Source: Flavisolibacter tropicus (GTDB lineage Bacteria > Bacteroidota > Bacteroidia > Chitinophagales > Chitinophagaceae). From it: 64,000 bases of DNA. The notes below the pieces were generated by a model. It did no database searches. It was given only the letters and a program-made list of their open reading frames with translations, and had not been told where the DNA came from. The stretch covers positions 5,721,501 through 5,785,500 of the forward strand of contig NZ_CP011390.1 in assembly GCF_001644645.1 (NCBI RefSeq), written 5' to 3'. Positions 59,266 through 64,000 of the stretch are shown here, piece after piece; positions within the stretch are counted from its first letter, which is position 1; every line of letters starts with the position of its first letter. The translations under genes were made by a program, and so were the position numbers.

Positions 59266-59949
59266 TTACTTCTTGAAAATAGCTGTTAGATTCTGCGCAT
59301 AAGCTTCACTAACTGGTATCTTGGTATTTTGTATGGTTACCTGATGTCGTTCGGCTTTGTCTATTTTGTTTGCGGCTACCAAAAAAGACCGGTGTATACG
59401 TACAAACTTATCGGCAGGCAACAGGTTAATGGCTTCGGCAAACGTACTGCGTGAAAGAATGTTCTTGTCTTTTAAAACAAAGGTTACATAATTACCCGAT
59501 GCTTCCAGGTAAAGGATCTCATCGTAGTATACTTTTAGTTGCTCATACCCTGTCTTCACATACAAGTGATCGGAGGTATCAACCACATTATTACGGAAGT
59601 TATAAAGCTCATAGGCTTTGTTACAACTTTTAATAAACCGGGCTAACGAAAAGGGCTTCAACAGGTAATCCACAGCATCCAGCTCAAAGCTTGTTACAGC
59701 ATGTTCAGAGTAAGCGGTAGTAAAAATAACCAAGGGTTTTTTGCTAAGACTATTAAAGAAATCAAGACCAGAGATGTCTGGCATTTTAATATCCAGAAAA
59801 AGCAGATCAATACTCTCCTTTTGCAGATAGTCCAATGCTTTAAACGCATCAGTAAATGCTGCCCTCAGATCAAGGAAAGGTACCTTGGAGGCATGCGACC
59901 GGATTATATCCAAGGCTATAGGTTCATCATCAATGGCAATGGCTTTCAT
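59266..59949 (-). CDS. LytTR-family response regulator
   Basis: A 227-residue regulator. The receiver domain has acidic residues in AIDDEP, phosphoacceptor Asp in LFLDIKMPD and the conserved Lys in DYLLKPFS. The LytTR DNA-binding domain follows from about residue 125 (LYLEASGNYVTFVLKDKN ... FVRIHRSFLVAANKI). It is encoded 26 bases after the LytS-like kinase, forming an operon. Probable targets are the adjacent receptor genes, by proximity only. Confidence 0.93.
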   Translation of the reverse strand: MKAIAIDDEPIALDIIRSHASKVPFLDLRAAFTDAFKALDYLQKESIDLLFLDIKMPDISGLDFFNSLSKKPLVIFTTAYSEHAVTSFELDAVDYLLKPFSLARFIKSCNKAYELYNFRNNVVDTSDHLYVKTGYEQLKVYYDEILYLEASGNYVTFVLKDKNILSRSTFAEAINLLPADKFVRIHRSFLVAANKIDKAERHQVTIQNTKIPVSEAYAQNLTAIFKK

Positions 59950-59975
59950 GTGTTGTGGTGTGATTCAGGAGTTGG

Positions 59976-61499
59976 CTAAGTTAACTGAATTGTCAGATGA
60001 ACAAAAAAGTCTTTGGCCGTCTCACGGATAATCAGTTCATGCTTTCCGGGATAGGTCATTAGCAAGCGCTGTCTTACGTTATTCATACCAATACCGCTTT
60101 TGTTCTTTTCGGGATCATTATCAGACCTTATATGCTTGGTATTGAATACATCAAAGTACAGCGTCTTGTTTTTCATTTCCAGTGTCACCTTTATTTGTGA
60201 GGGTTCGCGGAAACTGATGCCATGCTTAAAGGCATTTTCTACAAACGGGATTAGTAGCATAGGTGCTATCTGGGTGGGAATAACCTGGGGCTCTATAAAC
60301 GTTTCAATTTGTATAGTAGGGTTAGGGTCTGTCCGTAATTTCTGTAAGCTGATATAGTTGTTCAGGTAATCAATTTCGCGGGTTAATGAAATCTTGTCTT
60401 GCAAGTTTTCTTGTAGCATAAAACGCATCATGTCGCCTAGTTTTTCAATGCCTTCGCTGGTACGCTCTGCTTTTTCTTGTAAGGCTGTTCCGTAAATGGT
60501 ATTTAGGGCATTGAATAAAAAGTGCGGGTTGATCTGTGAGCGTAAGAAGTCAAAACTGGCGTGTGTTTGTCCTAATTCTCTTCTAAGAACATACAATTCT
60601 TCATTACCCTTCATTTGCCGCTTGAAATAGATCCAGCAAAGTGGTGCTGTTATAAGCAGTTGAAAGAAGAAGTTGAACATGCCGACAGCTGCGCCTATAT
60701 CTTCATTATGATTTTCGTTGTTAGCTATAATCATTGCTATTAAACCCAAGAAGAAGGAGGCAACACCGACCGCTATCAGTACGCGTATGGCATATGCTCT
60801 AATGGGTTTTTTCTTTTGTAATGACAGCGGTATTAGGGAATAAAAGGTATACCAGTATAAAAACAGGGTTGCTGGTGGTAGAATCGCTGCTGCTGCAACA
60901 ACGCCACGATCTGCATCACTCACACTAATTACAAATAAACCAATCATCCAGGCTACAAAGGCAATCAACCCACCTGGCGTTACAAACTTAAAGCGGGCCT
61001 GTATGGCTTCTGACTTGGATAAAATGAAAAGGCCTAAATATTTTATTACAGAATAGAAGCCAAACATGCATAAAAGCCATAAAGTATACAAGAATGCGTT
61101 CTGTAATAAAATATTATGGGTATAAGCATCCGTTCTAAAGTCATTGATCATGTTGTACTTTAAGTAGGTGGTGGTCATGCCAAACACAATACCGGTTACC
61201 AGAAAGGCCAATACAACAAAAAGGATATTCAATAGAACGTTTTCCTTTTTTACCAACTTAGGTACAACAATAAAGTTCAGGAACAAAAACACCACATAAA
61301 GCACCGTGTTTTGGATCAGTGGGGCTACAAAGTAATAATCAAAAGGACGACGTGTAATGCCCGATGCTGTTACTGAAGGAGCGGTGCTAAGTTGTAGGGC
61401 ATAGGATATATGAAAGAATATAAAGAATACAAATAAGGTAGTTACGGCCCAAAACTCTAGCCGGTTAAAATTGATGTATTTGTCTATTAAGTTTTTCAT
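59976..61499 (-). CDS. LytS-like membrane sensor histidine kinase
   Basis: About 507 residues from the ATG at 61499; in-frame starts further upstream add a segment without family resemblance. It has about eight hydrophobic segments (up to residue ~290), then the His_kinase domain with LRSQINPHFLFNALNTIYG, the phospho-accepting His in NPHFLFN. A short HATPase region (PFVENAFKHGIS ... GIGMNNVRQRL) ends the protein. This is the standard partner of LytTR regulators. The many-helix sensor has no recognised ligand domain. Confidence 0.92.
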   Translation of the reverse strand: MKNLIDKYINFNRLEFWAVTTLFVFFIFFHISYALQLSTAPSVTASGITRRPFDYYFVAPLIQNTVLYVVFLFLNFIVVPKLVKKENVLLNILFVVLAFLVTGIVFGMTTTYLKYNMINDFRTDAYTHNILLQNAFLYTLWLLCMFGFYSVIKYLGLFILSKSEAIQARFKFVTPGGLIAFVAWMIGLFVISVSDADRGVVAAAAILPPATLFLYWYTFYSLIPLSLQKKKPIRAYAIRVLIAVGVASFFLGLIAMIIANNENHNEDIGAAVGMFNFFFQLLITAPLCWIYFKRQMKGNEELYVLRRELGQTHASFDFLRSQINPHFLFNALNTIYGTALQEKAERTSEGIEKLGDMMRFMLQENLQDKISLTREIDYLNNYISLQKLRTDPNPTIQIETFIEPQVIPTQIAPMLLIPFVENAFKHGISFREPSQIKVTLEMKNKTLYFDVFNTKHIRSDNDPEKNKSGIGMNNVRQRLLMTYPGKHELIIRETAKDFFVHLTIQLT

Positions 61500-61811
61500 T
61501 GCATGTTGTTGTGTTGGCAATGTTAGTTTATAGCTCATTCTCCTTAGAAGAAAAGTGACGAAAGGGTAGGTATTTGGGGCGAATTCCTGCTCCTTGCAGG
61601 TATTAGTTATAGGAATGAGTTGAAAGAGGGAAAATATAGCCATTACTAAGGTTTTCGCTCTTAATGGCTACCTGTAAAAAGGGTGGAATAACCAGAAAGG
61701 AGTGTTCTGTCACTTATTCCTGATGGCTCGTCACATCCGTTTTCGATCAAAATCTTCTCGCTCTAATCTTGCTCCTGAAAATCATTGAACCAAAATTTAA
61801 ATTCAACACAC
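61500..61811. other. Divergent intergenic region, 312 bp
   Basis: Separates the leftward kinase gene from the rightward receptor gene and should contain both promoters. I see no convincing promoter motif, hairpin or repeat in it. Confidence 0.5.
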
Positions 61812-64000
61812 ATGCGCTTCTTTCCTCTTGTGGTCCTATTACTCCTATTGCCTTTTTATAAAGTTTTTGCTCAAACGGGTGGTAAAATAACAGGCCGAAT
61901 AACAGTGACAAATGAAAATAGGGCTGATGTCCAGCAAGTAACAGTCGCCTTATTAAGCGCCAAAGATTCAGCTGTAATAAAAATGACAGCATCTTCAAAA
62001 GATGGCGCTTATAAATTAGAACTTATTTCTAATGGTAAATATTTGATTGCTGCATCTGCAGTGGGGTATAAGAAGGCCTTTTCCAATGCATTCGAAATTT
62101 CGGCTGCTACGCAAGAAGTTCGTTTGCCAGTGCTTTCCTTGATGCCTGTAACTAAATCTATGACAGCAGTTACTGTTACTGGTAAACGGCCTCCGGTAGA
62201 ACAAAAGATCGATCGAACTGTTGTCAATGTTGAAGCTGCAGTTACAAATGCAGGAGCATCTGCACTGGAGGTGCTGGAAAAATCACCAGGCATAATGGTA
62301 GATAAAGATGGAAACATAAGCCTAAAGGGAAAAGAGGGTGTGCTGGTAATGATCGATGGCAGGCCTACTCAATTAGGTGGTGCCGATTTAGCTAACCTAT
62401 TGAGAAATATGCATGCCAGCCAAATGGACCAGGTAGAGATCATGACCAATCCGCCGGCCAGATATGATGCGGCTGGTAATGCAGGTATTATCAATATTAA
62501 AACAAAGAAGAATAAGGCGTTTGGTTATAATGGCTCTGCCGCTATCAATTATGTACAAGGAAAATATCCTAAAGTCAATGAAAGTTTTAATTTCAATTAT
62601 AGAGAAGGGAGGGTTAACATTTTTACCAATCTTAGCCATAGCTATAGAAAGAATTACGAGCGGCTTACTATTCAACGAAATATTTTCAATTCCAATAATG
62701 GCGAAGTAGAAAATCACTTTTCACAGCGAGGTGATAAGGTAGCAGAAGGAAATGCCTACAATGCCAAGGTTGGACTGGATTTCTTCGCCAGTAAAAGAAC
62801 AACGTACGGCTTTGTCTTCAATGGCTACTCCAGTCCATCAAAAAACTTTAGTGTCAATCAAACCGATATTGCTTCTGCGGCTAAGGAATTGCAAAGTATT
62901 ACAAGGGCTACTGTTAACAATAAAATGCATTGGAATAATGCCAGCTTGAACCTGAACTACCGTACCGTTTTAGATACTACCGGAAAAGAATTAACAGCAG
63001 ATCTTGATTACATGGCCTATAACGCTCCGTATTTGCAGACAATGACCAATGCCTATTATGATGCCACAGGTGTCCCTTTTGCAAAAGCAGATACTTTGTT
63101 GGCTAACCTGCCACAGGAAATAAATGTGTATGGTGGTAGGGTTGATTACCTGCATCCATTAAAGAAGGGCGCTAAATTAGAAGCCGGACTTAAAACCAGT
63201 ATTGTAAGAACAGACAATAATGCTGGGTTTGATAGTGTTCAGTATGGAAATACGGTTCATGACGATAAGCGAAGTAATCATTTTTTGTATGAAGAAAATA
63301 TCAATGCGGCGTATTTGAACCTTAGTGGCTCAATTGCTAAAAGGTTAAGTGCTCAATTGGGATTACGTTTGGAGAATACTAACGCTACTGGTCGCCAGTT
63401 AACAACGGGAATAACATTCAACAGGCATTACACCCAGTTATTTCCAACAGTGTATTTACAGTATGCCGTAAATAAAAAGAATAATATCGGACTAAACTTT
63501 GGCCGTCGCATCCGTCGTCCTAATTATGAAAGCTTAAACCCTTTTATCAAGTTTATTGATCGCTACACGTATAGCCAGGGTAATCCTAACTTAAAGCAGC
63601 AGTTTAGTAATAATATTGAGGTAAGTCATACGTACAAATCCTTTCTGACTACTACGTTGAACTATACGCTCACTAAGGATATTTTACAAAGTGTTATTGA
63701 ACAAAAGGGAAGAGAAGCGTATTCAACACAAGCTAACCTCGCTACCCTTCGTCAATTTGGTTTGGCCATCAGTATAAACAATTCACTTACAAAATGGTGG
63801 ACTAATAGCCTGTATATTAATGTGTTTAACAACTACTTCAATGGCATTGTATCCAATACCCCCATTACATTTTCTGCCACCCGATTGGCTATAAATGGTT
63901 CGCAGCAGTGGAAAGTGTCAAAAGCTTTAACGGCAGAGCTTAGTGGATTTTATCGTTCTGCTGGATTTGATGGCGTTATCCGTATGAAATCAATGGGATC
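61812..64000 (+). CDS. Outer-membrane beta-barrel receptor, 3'-truncated by window edge
   Basis: Starts at the ATG at 61812 and is still open at base 64000 (about 729 codons seen). Signal peptide MRFFPLVVLLLLLPFYKVFAQ, then a carboxypeptidase-like domain (KITGRITVTNENRADVQQVT), a plug-like region (LEKSPGIMVDKDGNISLKGKEGVLVMIDG ... EIMTNPPARYDAAGNAGIINI) and the start of a large barrel. It has the same architecture and many of the same motifs as the receptor at 55903. Divergent from the LytS/LytTR operon, which may control it. Confidence 0.88.
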   Translation, partial: MRFFPLVVLLLLLPFYKVFAQTGGKITGRITVTNENRADVQQVTVALLSAKDSAVIKMTASSKDGAYKLELISNGKYLIAASAVGYKKAFSNAFEISAATQEVRLPVLSLMPVTKSMTAVTVTGKRPPVEQKIDRTVVNVEAAVTNAGASALEVLEKSPGIMVDKDGNISLKGKEGVLVMIDGRPTQLGGADLANLLRNMHASQMDQVEIMTNPPARYDAAGNAGIINIKTKKNKAFGYNGSAAINYVQGKYPKVNESFNFNYREGRVNIFTNLSHSYRKNYERLTIQRNIFNSNNGEVENHFSQRGDKVAEGNAYNAKVGLDFFASKRTTYGFVFNGYSSPSKNFSVNQTDIASAAKELQSITRATVNNKMHWNNASLNLNYRTVLDTTGKELTADLDYMAYNAPYLQTMTNAYYDATGVPFAKADTLLANLPQEINVYGGRVDYLHPLKKGAKLEAGLKTSIVRTDNNAGFDSVQYGNTVHDDKRSNHFLYEENINAAYLNLSGSIAKRLSAQLGLRLENTNATGRQLTTGITFNRHYTQLFPTVYLQYAVNKKNNIGLNFGRRIRRPNYESLNPFIKFIDRYTYSQGNPNLKQQFSNNIEVSHTYKSFLTTTLNYTLTKDILQSVIEQKGREAYSTQANLATLRQFGLAISINNSLTKWWTNSLYINVFNNYFNGIVSNTPITFSATRLAINGSQQWKVSKALTAELSGFYRSAGFDGVIRMKSMG

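Overview
The window looks like a chromosomal segment of a Bacteroidota bacterium, most likely the Chitinophagaceae. Signs of this are SusC-like outer-membrane beta-barrel proteins with carboxypeptidase-like N-terminal domains, LytS/LytTR signalling, FtsX-type permeases, the DUF2723 and DUF3810 families, Bacteroidota-type tyrosine integrase architecture, and starts that mostly lack a Shine-Dalgarno sequence. Assignments rest on reading the sequence by eye and on family knowledge; no database search was run.

Layout. 1-17.5 kb is chromosomal housekeeping: the 3' part of priA, an atypical SDR, murB, a MoxR ATPase/VWA pair, a large DUF2723 membrane protein, a SAM-hydrolase-type gene, an SDR, aqpZ, and a TPR/OmpA/NTF2-like envelope cluster. 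17.52-32.15 kb is an integrative element of about 14.6 kb inserted in the 3' end of a tRNA-Lys(UUU) gene. Its ends carry a 20-bp duplication of the tRNA 3' end. The tRNA's probable original terminator is stranded at the far (left) end, and the element supplies a replacement terminator. 32.2-64 kb is chromosome again: yceD-rpmF-plsX, tspO, dcd, a phosphopantetheinyl transferase, a glycogen/trehalose operon (glgX, treZ, treY-malQ fusion), a Ca2+-type P-ATPase with a 2-hydroxyacid dehydrogenase, an FtsX permease, two outer-membrane beta-barrel receptors (the second cut by the window edge), a pentapeptide-repeat protein, and a LytS/LytTR two-component pair.

The element is a compact defence island. 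From left to right it carries (1) a three-gene operon of a TPR/HExxH protein, a MazG-like pyrophosphohydrolase and a DUF2075 ATPase with a PD-(D/E)XK-like N-terminus; (2) a leftward cassette of a sigma-70-like protein, a small helical protein and an ImmA/IrrE metallopeptidase; (3) divergently from it, a CBASS operon of DUF2188 protein, membrane NUDIX effector (Cap16-like), CD-NTase and a stand-alone E2-like protein (type II-short); (4) a HIRAN protein and a serine recombinase; (5) a module of small membrane proteins, a probable HUH replication initiator and an excisionase-like protein; (6) an unknown protein and a tyrosine integrase next to the tRNA. The sigma/small protein/ImmA cassette facing CBASS is the strongest candidate for something undescribed. 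It resembles the known CapH-CapP (repressor plus metallopeptidase) control of CBASS, but with a sigma-like protein in place of the repressor.

A second unexplained signal is a dispersed family of degenerate tandem repeats with a strict 7-bp (sometimes 8-bp) period. I see 14 tracts, nearly all intergenic, often with an inverted partner, and none inside the integrative element. One tract has been absorbed in frame into the phosphopantetheinyl transferase gene.
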